Shown: positions 34,340-43,772 of the stretch, in pieces
How positions within the stretch are numbered: the first letter of the stretch is position 1
How the letters are laid out: every line of letters begins with the position of its first letter
NCBI RefSeq assembly: GCF_029269835.1
Contig: NZ_JARJBB010000017.1
Location: 58,015 to 122,014, forward strand
DNA length: 64,000 nucleotides
Direction of reading: 5' to 3'
From: Streptomyces tropicalis
GTDB taxonomy: Bacteria > Actinomycetota > Actinomycetes > Streptomycetales > Streptomycetaceae
Notes under the pieces: model-generated
What the model was told of the DNA's origin: nothing
Database searches by the model: none
What the model saw: only the letters and a program-made list of their open reading frames with translations
Position numbers and translations under genes: made by a program

Positions 34340-34368
34340 GGCGCGCCGGTCCCGGGGACCGGCGCGCC
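34340..34368 (+). terminator. Perfect 13-bp hairpin between gap and pgk
   Basis: GGCGCGCCGGTCC and GGACCGGCGCGCC form a stem with a 3-base loop, 53 bases before the pgk start. It could reduce read-through or protect the 3' end of the gap message. Confidence 0.6.
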
Positions 34369-34421
34369 GCCACGGCCACCAGCCCTCGTACGATCAAGAG
34401 CCCCTCCTCAGGAGTACCTTT

Positions 34422-35633
34422 ATGAAGACGATCGACGAACTTCTCTCCGAAGGCGTGTCCGGCAAGCGGGTCTTCGTCCGCGCCGACCTGAACGTGCCGC
34501 TCGCCGACGGAGTCATCACCGACGACGGCCGCATCCGCGCCGTGCTGCCCACCGTGAAGGCCCTCGCCGAGGCCGGCGCCAAGGTGGTCGTCGCCTCCCA
34601 CCTGGGCCGTCCCAAGGGGGCGCCGGACCCCGCCTTCTCCCTCCTGCCCGCCGCCGAGCGTCTCGGCGAACTGCTCGGCGCCCCCGTCGCGTTCGCCCAG
34701 GACACCGTCGGGCCCGCCGCCCACGAGGCGGTGGACGGCCTGGAGCCCGGCCAGGTCGCCGTGATCGAGAACCTGCGCTTCAACGCCGGCGAGACCTCCA
34801 AGGACGACACCGAGCGCGGCGAGTTCGCCGACCGCCTGGCCGCCCTCGCCGACGTCTACGTCGGGGACGGCTTCGGCGCGGTGCACCGCAAGCACGCCTC
34901 CGTCTACGACCTCCCGGCCCGGCTCCCGCACTACGCCGGCTACCTGATCGCCACCGAGGTCGGCGTCCTGAAGAAGCTCACCGACGACGTGAAGCGCCCC
35001 TACGTCGTCGCCCTCGGCGGCGCCAAGGTCTCCGACAAGCTCGCCGTCATCGACGAGCTGCTCGGCAAGGCCGACCGCCTCCTCGTCGGCGGCGGCATGG
35101 CGTACACCTTCCTCAAGGCCCAGGGCCACGAGGTCGGCATCTCCCTCCTGCAGGAGGACCAGATCCCGACCGTCACCGAGTACCTGGAGCGCGCCGCGAA
35201 GAACGGCGTCGAGCTGGTGCTGCCGGTCGACGTGGTGGCCTCCACGGAGTTCCCGGACCTGAAGACCAAGGCCCCCACCGAGCACGTCGTGGTCGACGCG
35301 GACAGGATCCCCGCCGACCACGAGGGCCTCGACATCGGCCCGCGGACCCGCGAGCTGTACGCCTCGAAGCTCGCCGACGCCGCCACCGTGTTCTGGAACG
35401 GGCCGATGGGCGTCTTCGAGCACCCCGACTACGCCGAGGGCACCAAGGCCGTCGCGCAGGCCCTCGTCGACTCGGACGGCTTCACCGTCGTGGGCGGCGG
35501 CGACTCCGCCGCGGCCGTCCGTACGCTGGGCTTCGACGAGTCGGCATTCGGCCACATCTCGACCGGCGGCGGCGCCTCCCTCGAATACCTCGAGGGCAAG
35601 ACGCTCCCCGGCCTCGCCGCACTGGAGGACTGA
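34422..35633 (+). CDS. pgk: Phosphoglycerate kinase
   Basis: The 403-residue monomeric kinase makes ATP from 1,3-bisphosphoglycerate. It has RADLNVPL (22-29) and HLGRPKG in the N-lobe, ENLRF, the interdomain stretch with GGAKVSDKL, and the nucleotide site WNGPMGVFE and GGGDSAAAV in the C-lobe. Length is normal. ATG 34422 is preceded by AGGAGTACCTTT. It is followed by tpiA with only 6 bases between stop and start, so the two are cotranscribed, as in most actinobacteria. Confidence 0.97.
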   Translation: MKTIDELLSEGVSGKRVFVRADLNVPLADGVITDDGRIRAVLPTVKALAEAGAKVVVASHLGRPKGAPDPAFSLLPAAERLGELLGAPVAFAQDTVGPAAHEAVDGLEPGQVAVIENLRFNAGETSKDDTERGEFADRLAALADVYVGDGFGAVHRKHASVYDLPARLPHYAGYLIATEVGVLKKLTDDVKRPYVVALGGAKVSDKLAVIDELLGKADRLLVGGGMAYTFLKAQGHEVGISLLQEDQIPTVTEYLERAAKNGVELVLPVDVVASTEFPDLKTKAPTEHVVVDADRIPADHEGLDIGPRTRELYASKLADAATVFWNGPMGVFEHPDYAEGTKAVAQALVDSDGFTVVGGGDSAAAVRTLGFDESAFGHISTGGGASLEYLEGKTLPGLAALED

Positions 35634-35639
35634 ACCCTG

Positions 35640-36416
<777 letters not shown>

Positions 36417-36554
36417 GTCCGCGGCGCCGCGCCGGAGCCCCGGCACGCTGCGAGTATGCGGTGACGGCGATCCGTCGTACCCTTGCGGGGGCATGGTAGG
36501 GAATCCGTACCGTGCCCCCGTCGTCCATCCGAATCCGAGGAAGTTGGTCCAGCC

Positions 36555-36791
36555 GTGGTTTTGGGGTTCTCGATCGCCCTGATCGTCTTCAGCCTGCTGC
36601 TGATGCTGCTGGTGCTGATGCACAAGGGGAAGGGCGGCGGCCTCTCCGACATGTTCGGTGGCGGCATGCAGTCCTCCGTCGGCGGCTCCTCGGTCGCCGA
36701 GCGCAACCTGGACCGGATCACCCTGCTCGTCGGCCTGCTGTGGCTGGCGTGCATCGTGGTGCTCGGCATCCTGATGAAGACCGCCGGCTGA
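36555..36791 (+). CDS. secG: Protein translocase subunit SecG
   Basis: This small 78-residue protein has two transmembrane helices (about 2-22 and 54-76) joined by a Gly/Ser-rich loop with GKGGGLSDMFGGGMQSS, which is typical of SecG. It assists the SecYEG channel during SecA-driven export. GTG 36555 starts directly at the first helix. In-frame codons upstream reach back into non-conserved sequence, and GAGGAAG about 12 bases upstream is the best ribosome site. Its position after gap-pgk-tpi is standard. Confidence 0.93.
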   Translation: MVLGFSIALIVFSLLLMLLVLMHKGKGGGLSDMFGGGMQSSVGGSSVAERNLDRITLLVGLLWLACIVVLGILMKTAG

Positions 36792-36824
36792 CGCACGGCG
36801 AAGAATCGCACATTACGCACCCGA

Positions 36825-36871
36825 AGCCCCATGTTCGGTGCGCGCTCCCGAGCGCGGCCTATCATGGGGCT
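36825..36871 (+). terminator. Hairpin terminator after secG
   Basis: AGCCCCATG and CATGGGGCT form the outer 9-bp stem, and GCGCGCTC/GAGCGCGG adds an inner helix. It lies 34 bases after the secG stop. Confidence 0.65.
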
Positions 36872-36946
36872 TGCGTCTGCGTGCGGGGGACTGTAACTCC
36901 TATCACTGGACGCGCGTTGGGCCTTACGTAGACTGAGGCGCTCGCA

Positions 36947-36973
36947 GCGAAGCGGAACGCCTACTCGCTTCGC
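36947..36973 (+). other. Short hairpin in the leader of the RbpA-like gene
   Basis: GCGAAGCG and CGCTTCGC pair around 11 bases, 28 bases before the start codon and just beyond a possible -10 (TAGACT, 36929). It may influence translation or message stability. No known regulatory RNA class was recognised. Confidence 0.4.
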
Positions 36974-37000
36974 GGCACCATCACGCAGGGAGTTACGACC

Positions 37001-37336
37001 GTGGCAAGTGGCAACGCGATCCGAGGAAGCCGGGTCGGGGCGGGGCCGATGGGCGAGGCCGAGCGCGGCGAGTCCGCGCCCCGTCTGCGCATCTCCTTCT
37101 GGTGCTCCAACGGGCATGAGACGCAGCCGAGCTTCGCCAGCGACGCGCAGGTGCCCGATACCTGGGACTGCCCGCGCTGTGGCTTCCCGGCCGGCCAGGA
37201 CCGGGACAACCCGCCGGCCCCGCCGCGCACCGAGCCCTACAAGACGCACCTCGCGTACGTCCGGGAGCGGCGCAGCGACGCGGACGGCGAGGCGATCCTC
37301 GCCGAGGCACTCGCCAAACTGCGGGGCGAGATCTAG
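37001..37336 (+). CDS. RbpA-family RNA polymerase-binding protein
   Basis: The 111-residue product aligns by pattern with RbpA, the actinobacterial protein that binds principal sigma factors and stabilises the open complex. It has an N-terminal AIRGSRVGA stretch, a zinc ribbon with Cys35, His39, Cys57 and Cys60 (WCSNGH and CPRC), a basic linker, and a C-terminal ERRSDADGEAILAEAL helix that corresponds to the sigma-interacting domain. It is more divergent than the main RbpA (which ends with THWDMLxERR; here THLAYVRERR), so it is likely a paralogue. GTG 37001 follows GGGAG. A strong hairpin ends its transcript. Confidence 0.85.
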   Translation: MASGNAIRGSRVGAGPMGEAERGESAPRLRISFWCSNGHETQPSFASDAQVPDTWDCPRCGFPAGQDRDNPPAPPRTEPYKTHLAYVRERRSDADGEAILAEALAKLRGEI

Positions 37337-37341
37337 GAGTT

Positions 37342-37380
37342 CAGGTCCGGCCGGGCACCTCGGGGTGCGGGCCGGACCTG
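37342..37380 (+). terminator. Hairpin terminator after the RbpA-like gene
   Basis: CAGGTCCGGCC and GGCCGGACCTG form an 11-bp stem whose loop contains a second small stem (GCACC/GGGTGC). It starts 6 bases beyond the stop codon. Confidence 0.75.
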
Positions 37381-37415
37381 CTGCTTCGTCCGCCCGGCCG
37401 GCCGCTCACGGCCCG

Positions 37416-37438
37416 TTGTCAGTGCCGCCCCCTACGGT
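37416..37438 (+). promoter_or_regulatory. RecA-NDp-type damage promoter of an MFS transporter gene
   Basis: TTGTCAGTG (37416-37424), 8 bases, TACGGT (37433-37438) is an exact match to TTGTCRGTG-N8-TAnnnT, as at uvrA. The GTG of the transporter gene is 41 bases downstream. No repair gene is attached to it. Confidence 0.78.
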
Positions 37439-37479
37439 GGTGTGCGTCGGTGCACCGGCGCACCGCGGGAGGGGGAGCC

Positions 37480-38748
37480 GTGACGGCGGTCGACGTGGCG
37501 GGCCCGGCGGCGCCCGCGTGGCGCGGAGGATTCGGGCGACTGTGGACGGCCGCGGTCGTCTCCCGCGTCGGGGACGCGCTGCGGGCCACCGCGCTGCCGC
37601 TGCTGGCCGTGCACCTCACCGACGAGCCCCTCGTCATCGCCGCCGTCACCGCCTGCGGCTACGTGCCCTGGCTGCTGTTCGGGCTGCTCGGCGGCGCGGT
37701 CGCGGACCGGGTGGACCAGCGGCGCGCCATGTGGGCGGTGGACCTCGTGCGCGGGCTGCTCGTCGCCGCGTTCGCGTTCGCCGTCGCGCTGGACCGGGCC
37801 TCCGTCCCGCTGCTGCTCCTGCTGGCGTTCTCGCTCACCACCCTCCAGACCCTCTTCGACAACGCCTCCACGGCCCTGCTGCCGTCGCTGGTCGACCGTG
37901 AGGCCCTCGGCAGTGCGAACGCCCGGCTGCTCACCGGCCAGCAGATCGCCGGCGGGCTGCTGGCCGGCCCGTTCGTGCCGCTGCTCCTGGCGGCCGGGGC
38001 GGGCATGCCCTTCGCCGCCGACTCCGCCACGTACCTGGTGGCCGCGGCCCTCGTGGCGTCGCTGCGGATCCGCCCGCCGGAGCGTGTGCCGCGCCCGGCC
38101 GGCAGCACCCTGCGGTCGGAGATCGGCGCGGGCCTGCACGCCCTGTGGGCCGACCGGCCGCTGCGTGCCGTCTGCGTCTCCACCCTGCTGTGCAACGTCG
38201 GCATGGGAGCCCTGATCGCCACCCTGGTGCTGCACGTGACCCGCTGGCTGCACGCGGGCAGCACCGGCTACGCGGCGGTGATGACGGCGTACGCGGCCGG
38301 CAGCATCGCGGGCGGCCTCGCCGCGCAGCGCCTCGCACGGCGCACCGGGCGGGTCCGGGCCCTGCTCCTCGCCGGCACCGTGCAGACCGCGTCGCTCGTG
38401 GTCGCGGGGACCGTGCGCCACCTCGCCGCCCTGGCCGCGGCCCTCCTCCTGCTCGGCGCGATGGGCATGGTGTGGAACGTCCACCAGGTCACCCTCATGC
38501 AGCGGCGCAGCCCCGCGCCGATGGTGGGCCGCATCTCCGCCGCCTTCCGCACCGCCTCCGTCTCCGGTGCCCCGCTCGGCGCCCTCCTCGGCGGAGCCGC
38601 CGCCCACGCCTGCGGACTCAACGCGCCCGCGTTGCTCGCCGCCGCCCTGTTCGCGCTCGCGGTCACCGCGTTGATACCCGCGCGCCGGCGGGACGTATCG
38701 GATGGTGCGCCTGAGGACGGCGTGACGGCCCGTCGCGCGGCGCACTGA
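37480..38748 (+). CDS. MFS transporter (MdfA/EntS-like exporter type), predicted damage-inducible
   Basis: The 422-residue protein has about twelve helices. It opens with LWTAAVVSRVGDALRATALPLLAVHLT and has LLGGAVADRVDQRRAMWAVDLVRG, the loop 2-3 MFS motif. This arrangement matches the EntS/macrolide-efflux branch (MFS_3) of exporters. The substrate is unknown. GTG 37480 has GGGAGGGGG 5 bases upstream. The upstream promoter is a perfect RecA-NDp match, so expression may rise on DNA damage, which would fit export of a genotoxic compound. The stop precedes the pgi leader by 71 bases, and no terminator was seen between them. Confidence 0.87.
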   Translation: MTAVDVAGPAAPAWRGGFGRLWTAAVVSRVGDALRATALPLLAVHLTDEPLVIAAVTACGYVPWLLFGLLGGAVADRVDQRRAMWAVDLVRGLLVAAFAFAVALDRASVPLLLLLAFSLTTLQTLFDNASTALLPSLVDREALGSANARLLTGQQIAGGLLAGPFVPLLLAAGAGMPFAADSATYLVAAALVASLRIRPPERVPRPAGSTLRSEIGAGLHALWADRPLRAVCVSTLLCNVGMGALIATLVLHVTRWLHAGSTGYAAVMTAYAAGSIAGGLAAQRLARRTGRVRALLLAGTVQTASLVVAGTVRHLAALAAALLLLGAMGMVWNVHQVTLMQRRSPAPMVGRISAAFRTASVSGAPLGALLGGAAAHACGLNAPALLAAALFALAVTALIPARRRDVSDGAPEDGVTARRAAH

Positions 38749-38819
38749 TCAACTAGGTTGGGACCGGCGCGTGGCACGCCACGCGGCAGGCACAGTCAGG
38801 AAGAAGGCGGAAGTCCGAC

Positions 38820-40475
38820 ATGAACGCAGACGGCCGTACCAGGCTCGACCACACGCCCGAGTGGACCGCTCTGGCCGCGCACCGCGAGGAGTTCGCCGGT
38901 ACCACCCTCAGGGACCTTTTCGCGGCCGACCCGGGACGTGGCGAGCGCTGCACCCTCCACGTGGGTGATCTGCTGATCGACTACTCCAAGCATCTGGTGA
39001 CCGACGAGACGTTGGCGTTGCTGCGGGAACTGGCGGTGGCGACGGATGTGTTCGGGCTGCGGGACGCGATGTTCCGTGGTGAGCGGATCAACGTCACCGA
39101 GCGGCGGGCGGTGCTGCACACGGCGTTGCGGGCGGCGCCGGACGCGGTGGTGGAGGTCGACGGGCGCAATGTGGTCCCCGAGGTCCGTGCGGTGCTGGAG
39201 AAGATGGCCGATTTCGCGGAGCGGGTGCGTTCGGGCGCGTGGACGGGTCACACCGGGCGCCGGATCCGCAATGTGGTGAACATCGGCATCGGTGGATCGG
39301 ATCTGGGTCCGGCGATGGCCTATGAGGCGTTGCGGGCGTTCACGGACCGGGACATGACGGTGCGTTTCGTGTCGAACGTGGATGGTGCGGATCTGCACGA
39401 GGCGACGCGGGACCTGGATCCGGCCGAGACGTTGTTCGTGGTGGCGTCGAAGACGTTCACGACGATCGAGACGGTCACCAATGCCACGTCGGCGCGGTCG
39501 TGGCTGCTGGCGGGTCTGGGCGGGGACGAGAAGGCGGTCGCGAGGCATTTCGTGGCGCTGTCGACGAACGCGCAGGAGGTGACGGCGTTCGGGATCGACG
39601 CGGACAACATGTTCGAGTTCTGGGACTGGGTCGGGGGGCGGTACTCCTTCGACTCGGCGATCGGGCTGTCGCTGATGATCGCGATCGGTCCGGAGGCGTT
39701 CGGGGAGATGCTGGAGGGGTTCCGGGTGGTGGACGAGCACTTCCGGACGGCGCCGGCGGAGGCGAACGCGCCGTTGGTCCTGGGGCTGCTGGGGATCTGG
39801 TACGGCAACTTCTTCGACGCGCAGACGCATGCGGTGCTGCCGTACTCGCACTACCTGTCGAAGTTCACGGCGTATCTGCAGCAGTTGGACATGGAGTCCA
39901 ACGGCAAGTCGGTGCAGCGTGACGGGCGGCCGGTGGACTGGCAGACGGGTCCGGTGGTGTGGGGCACGCCGGGCACGAACGGGCAGCACGCCTACTACCA
40001 GCTGATCCATCAGGGCACCAAGCTGATCCCGGCGGACTTCGTCGGTTTCGCCAATCCGGTCGGTGAGCTGGGCGGGGAGTTGGCGGCGCAGCACGACCTG
40101 CTGATGGCGAACTTCTTCGCGCAGACGCAGGCGCTGGCCTTCGGCAGGACGCCCGAGGAGGTCAGGGCCGAGGGTGTGCCCGAGGAACTGATCGCGCACA
40201 AGACGTTCCGGGGCAACCATCCCACCACCACGGTCCTGGCGGCGGGGCTGACGCCGTCGGTCCTCGGCCAGCTCGTCGCGCTGTACGAGCACAAGGTGTT
40301 CGTGCAGGGCGCGGTGTGGAACATCGACTCCTTCGACCAGTGGGGCGTGGAGCTGGGCAAGGTCCTCGCCAAACGCGTCGAACCCGCCCTGACCCAGGGC
40401 ACCGACGTCCCCGGCCTCGACCCCTCCACCCAGGCCCTCGTCACCGCCTACCGGAAGCTGCGCGGCCGGGAGTAG
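38820..40475 (+). CDS. pgi: Glucose-6-phosphate isomerase
   Basis: The 551-residue enzyme interconverts glucose 6-phosphate and fructose 6-phosphate and joins glycolysis to the pentose phosphate operon further on. PGI signatures are IGIGGSDLGPAMAYEAL, VVASKTFTTIETVTNA, GGRYSFDSAIGLS, MESNGKS, GTNGQHAYYQLIHQG and VQGAVWNIDSFDQWGVELGK. It has the length of E. coli-type PGI. ATG 38820 has GAAGGCGGAAG upstream. The middle of the gene uses GCG, GTG, ACG, CAT and TTG codons, whereas both ends use C-ending codons like the neighbours. This hints at gene conversion from a paralogue. A compact hairpin follows the stop. Confidence 0.96.
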   Translation: MNADGRTRLDHTPEWTALAAHREEFAGTTLRDLFAADPGRGERCTLHVGDLLIDYSKHLVTDETLALLRELAVATDVFGLRDAMFRGERINVTERRAVLHTALRAAPDAVVEVDGRNVVPEVRAVLEKMADFAERVRSGAWTGHTGRRIRNVVNIGIGGSDLGPAMAYEALRAFTDRDMTVRFVSNVDGADLHEATRDLDPAETLFVVASKTFTTIETVTNATSARSWLLAGLGGDEKAVARHFVALSTNAQEVTAFGIDADNMFEFWDWVGGRYSFDSAIGLSLMIAIGPEAFGEMLEGFRVVDEHFRTAPAEANAPLVLGLLGIWYGNFFDAQTHAVLPYSHYLSKFTAYLQQLDMESNGKSVQRDGRPVDWQTGPVVWGTPGTNGQHAYYQLIHQGTKLIPADFVGFANPVGELGGELAAQHDLLMANFFAQTQALAFGRTPEEVRAEGVPEELIAHKTFRGNHPTTTVLAAGLTPSVLGQLVALYEHKVFVQGAVWNIDSFDQWGVELGKVLAKRVEPALTQGTDVPGLDPSTQALVTAYRKLRGRE

Positions 40476-40486
40476 CCGCAGGGACG

Positions 40487-40508
40487 GGAGGCCGCCCGGG
40501 CGGCCTCC
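40487..40508 (+). terminator. Hairpin terminator after pgi
   Basis: GGAGGCCG and CGGCCTCC are separated by CCCGGG, a perfect 22-base palindrome 11 bases after the stop. It is probably the pgi terminator, and it may also slow the convergent ABC transcript. Confidence 0.7.
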
Positions 40509-40604
40509 GACGGGCACCCACGCCCGAGCCGGTCCGCCGGGCCCCCGTCCGATCAGTCAGCCCCGTCTTCAGGCTCGCGTCCCGCTTCGGGCCGATGTCC
40601 TGAT

Positions 40605-42887
40605 TCAGGCCGCCGCGCCGAGCGTGTCCGCCAGGCGGCGGCGCGCCGCGCGGGCGGCCGGGAGCGCGGCCAGGGCGGCGGCCCCGAGCACGGCGGCCGC
40701 CCCGAAGGCCAGCACGACCGGCGCTGAGGGAGCCTGGGCGATGCCCGCCCCGATGCCGCTGGACCGGCCCTGGGCGTCGATCAGCCAGCGGGCCAGCGGC
40801 AGGCCGAGCCCGACCGCGACGACCACCGCGGCCAGCGCCGTGCAGCCCGTGGCCGTGACCGTGATCGCGGTGATCTGCCGCGGGGTGAGCCCGATCGCCT
40901 TCAGCGCCAGCAGGTCCCGCTCGCCCTCGCGGACCGCACCGCCGATCGCGGTCAGCAGCTCGATCAGCCCGATCAGCGCGAGCACGGCGATCAGTCCGGC
41001 GACGACCGCACGCAGCGGGGACAGCCCGTCGGCCGGGTCGGCCACCCGGTGCACGTCGAGACGGCCCTGCCCGGCCGCGGTCAGCGCCTGGGCGACCCGG
41101 TCCGGGTCGGCGCCGGGGCGCAGCCGCAGCCGGTACAGCGTCGGGGCCAGCCGCGGGTCGTTGGCGCGCAGGGTGTCCAGCGAGGTGGAGATGACCCGGC
41201 CGGCGTTCTCCGGCTCGATGCTGCGGCCCACGATGTGCAGGATCTGCGGCTGGCCGCCGACGGTCATCCGCACCCAGTCGCCGATCCGCACGTCCAGCAG
41301 GTCCAGCAGGCCCTGTCCGGCGACCGCCTCGTCCGGGCCGGACGCCGGGCGGCCCTCGGCGAGCGCGTAGGGGAAGGGGTCGCGGTGGGTGCCGAGGCCG
41401 CGCAGGGCGATCGTCGCGTTCTGGCCCGGTACCAGGGCCGCCGTCTCCACACCCGGGTAGACGGCGGCGATCCCGGGTGCGCGGTCCAGCAGGGCGCGAG
41501 TGCGCGCGTCGGCGGTCCCGGAGTCCGTGCGCACGGTGAGCGCGGCGGGCAGGCCCATCCGCGCGGGGCTGCTGTGGAAGCGGTCGATGGTGGTCCAGGC
41601 GCTCATCGCCACCACGATCAGCAGCAGCGGCAGCGCGAGCCGGCCGACGGCGGCGAGGCTGCGCCGGCGGCGGCCGAACGCGGTGTGCCAGCCGAGCACC
41701 AGTGCTGCCGGCAGCCGCAGGCCGAGCGCCCGCCGGGCCACGCCCGTCAGCGTTCCCCCGGCCGCGACCGCCGGCCGCACCACCGGAACCGGAGGCACAC
41801 GCCCGGCCCGCCAGGCCGCGAGTCCGGTGACCGCGCCGATGAACAGCACCGCCGCCACCGGCACCGCGACCAGCGCCACGGTGTGGTCCGGCAGCCCCTG
41901 CCAGACCCCGACCGCGTCGCCGAGCCGCCCCGGCACACGGCGGCCGAGCCCCTCCGTGACGCCGGCCGCGGCGACCGCGCCGAACAGGGCGTACGCGACG
42001 TGCTGGAGGAGGAACACCCGGACCACCTGACCGGGCGTGAAGCCGATGGCCTTCAGGACCGAGATGTCCCGCAGATGGCCGCGGATGCGGGTGCCGATGG
42101 CACCGTGCACCGCGAGCCCGGCAGCGACCAGCGAGCCCAGGCCGAACAGCCCCAGCACCTGGCCGAGCAGCCGGTTGTCGCCCTGCGCCTCGGCGCGGGC
42201 CTGCTGCCAGGTGGAGACCTCGCCGACCGCGCCGGCGCCGAGCACGGTGACGGCGCGCTGGACGGCGTAGTCCGTGTCGTCGGGATCGGTCAGGCGCAGC
42301 CCGATGACCCGGCCGCCAGGGTCGCGCACCGCGGACGGCGGCGCCCACACCAGACCGGGCTGCTCACCGGGGCGGTAGCGGGGCTCGGCGCTGTCGGCGA
42401 TCCCCACGACGTTCAGGGTGCGCGCGGTGCCGGGCAGGCGGAGCGTGTCCCCGGGCTCGGCCAGCAGGGCGCGGGCGAAGCGGCTGTCGAGGACCACGCC
42501 GTCCGGGTCCCGCGGGTCGAGCCAGTGCCCGGAGACCAGCAGCGGGCGGCCCACTTCGGGTCGTGCGGGCGTGCCGCGCAGCTCCGCCGGCGCGCGGGTG
42601 CCGCGGTCGGACACGGTCACCGACTCGGTGGGGTAGGGGCCGGCGACGGACTCGACGCCGTCCAGCTCGGCCAGCCTGCCGGTGTCGGCGGAGCGGACCG
42701 TGTGGATCCACACGTGCGCACCGCGGGACTGGGTGAAGATCCGCTGCCAGGGGTTGGTCGCGTATCCGAACAGCGCGGCGGCCAGCAGCAGCGAGGCGAC
42801 GATGCCGGCGGTGGCGAGCACCAGGAACAGCGCCTCGCCGCGGTGCGCGCGCAGATCGGAGTGCGCCCAGCGCAGGGTGGCCCGCAC
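40605..42887 (-). CDS. FtsX-type ABC transporter permease (MacB-like)
   Basis: The 760-residue membrane protein has an N-terminal helix, a large extracytoplasmic domain, three helices, a second extracytoplasmic domain and three to four final helices. FtsX/LolE motifs are ISVLKAIGFTPGQVV and, later, LLALKAIGLTPRQITAI. These double-FtsX permeases export lipids, peptides or antibiotics, or act as mechanotransducers. GTG 42887 has GAGGGACTGAG just upstream. It lies 63 bases after the ATPase gene stop and forms an operon padR-like regulator, ATPase, permease, all on the minus strand. Confidence 0.87.
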   Translation of the reverse strand: MRATLRWAHSDLRAHRGEALFLVLATAGIVASLLLAAALFGYATNPWQRIFTQSRGAHVWIHTVRSADTGRLAELDGVESVAGPYPTESVTVSDRGTRAPAELRGTPARPEVGRPLLVSGHWLDPRDPDGVVLDSRFARALLAEPGDTLRLPGTARTLNVVGIADSAEPRYRPGEQPGLVWAPPSAVRDPGGRVIGLRLTDPDDTDYAVQRAVTVLGAGAVGEVSTWQQARAEAQGDNRLLGQVLGLFGLGSLVAAGLAVHGAIGTRIRGHLRDISVLKAIGFTPGQVVRVFLLQHVAYALFGAVAAAGVTEGLGRRVPGRLGDAVGVWQGLPDHTVALVAVPVAAVLFIGAVTGLAAWRAGRVPPVPVVRPAVAAGGTLTGVARRALGLRLPAALVLGWHTAFGRRRRSLAAVGRLALPLLLIVVAMSAWTTIDRFHSSPARMGLPAALTVRTDSGTADARTRALLDRAPGIAAVYPGVETAALVPGQNATIALRGLGTHRDPFPYALAEGRPASGPDEAVAGQGLLDLLDVRIGDWVRMTVGGQPQILHIVGRSIEPENAGRVISTSLDTLRANDPRLAPTLYRLRLRPGADPDRVAQALTAAGQGRLDVHRVADPADGLSPLRAVVAGLIAVLALIGLIELLTAIGGAVREGERDLLALKAIGLTPRQITAITVTATGCTALAAVVVAVGLGLPLARWLIDAQGRSSGIGAGIAQAPSAPVVLAFGAAAVLGAAALAALPAARAARRRLADTLGAAA

Positions 42888-42950
42888 CGGCTCAGTCCCT
42901 CGGCAGGCGCGCGCCGGGCGGCGCGCAGGTCAGACGGTCGTCCACCGCAG

Positions 42951-43772
42951 TCAGTCCCTCAGCTCCAGCACGCCGGAGATCCCCGCGCCCCGGGGCGGCG
43001 GTGTCCCGTCGAGTGCCGCGTCGTCGACGATCCGCCCGTCGAAGAAGCTGATCACCCGGTCCGCCGCGCTGGCCAGCCGGGCGTCGTGGGTGACCAGCAC
43101 GATCGTCTGGCCGCGGCCGTGGAAGCGGGACAGCAGCCGCATCACCTCGCGGGTGCCCCGGCTGTCCAGGCTTCCCGCGGGTTCGTCGGCGAGCAGCAGC
43201 GGCGGGTGGTTGACCAGGGCGCGGGCGAGCGCCACCCGCTGCTGCTCGCCGCCGGACAGCTCGCCCGGCATGCTGCGCTCCTTGCCGTCCAGGCCCAGCT
43301 CGGCCAGCAGCTCCTCGCGCTCGGCGCGCGCCTGCCGGGGGGAGCGCCCGGCGAGCAGGGCGGGCAGCTCGACGTTGTCGGCGACCGACAGGTTGGAGAC
43401 CAGGTTGAAGAACTGGAAGACGATCCCGATGCGCCGACGGCGCTCCTCGGCCCAGCGTGCCTCGCCGTAGCCGTCGGTGCACCGCCCGTCGAGCCAGATG
43501 CTGCCCTCGTCGGGCCGCTGGAGCCCTCCCAGCAGGTGCAGCAGCGTCGACTTCCCGGCGCCGGAGGGGCCGGTGACGGCGACGAACTCGCCGTGGGCCA
43601 CGGACAGGCCGACCCCGCGCACGGCGCGTGCGGGCGCGCCCTCGCCGTGGTGGGTCTTGACCAGGCCCTCGGCGCGCAGCACGGGCACGTCGCCGGTGTG
43701 CGGCCCGGGCTCGCCGGCGCGAGGTGCCGGGACGTCCGCGGGACGCCGGGCAGGAGGGCGGGTGTCGCTCAC
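42951..43772 (-). CDS. ABC transporter ATP-binding protein (LolD/MacB type)
   Basis: The 273-residue ATPase has Walker A GPSGAGKST (about 67-75), Q-loop FQFFNLVSNLSV, signature LSGGEQQRVALARAL, Walker B LLLADEPAGSLD and the switch His in THD. The VFQ/NLVSNLS pattern places it in the LolD/MacB family that partners FtsX-type permeases. GTG 43772 overlaps the PadR stop by four bases (GTGA) and has GGAGGAG 5 bases upstream. The first 35 residues are Pro/Arg-rich and probably disordered. It drives the permease encoded next. Confidence 0.92.
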   Translation of the reverse strand: MSDTRPPARRPADVPAPRAGEPGPHTGDVPVLRAEGLVKTHHGEGAPARAVRGVGLSVAHGEFVAVTGPSGAGKSTLLHLLGGLQRPDEGSIWLDGRCTDGYGEARWAEERRRRIGIVFQFFNLVSNLSVADNVELPALLAGRSPRQARAEREELLAELGLDGKERSMPGELSGGEQQRVALARALVNHPPLLLADEPAGSLDSRGTREVMRLLSRFHGRGQTIVLVTHDARLASAADRVISFFDGRIVDDAALDGTPPPRGAGISGVLELRD

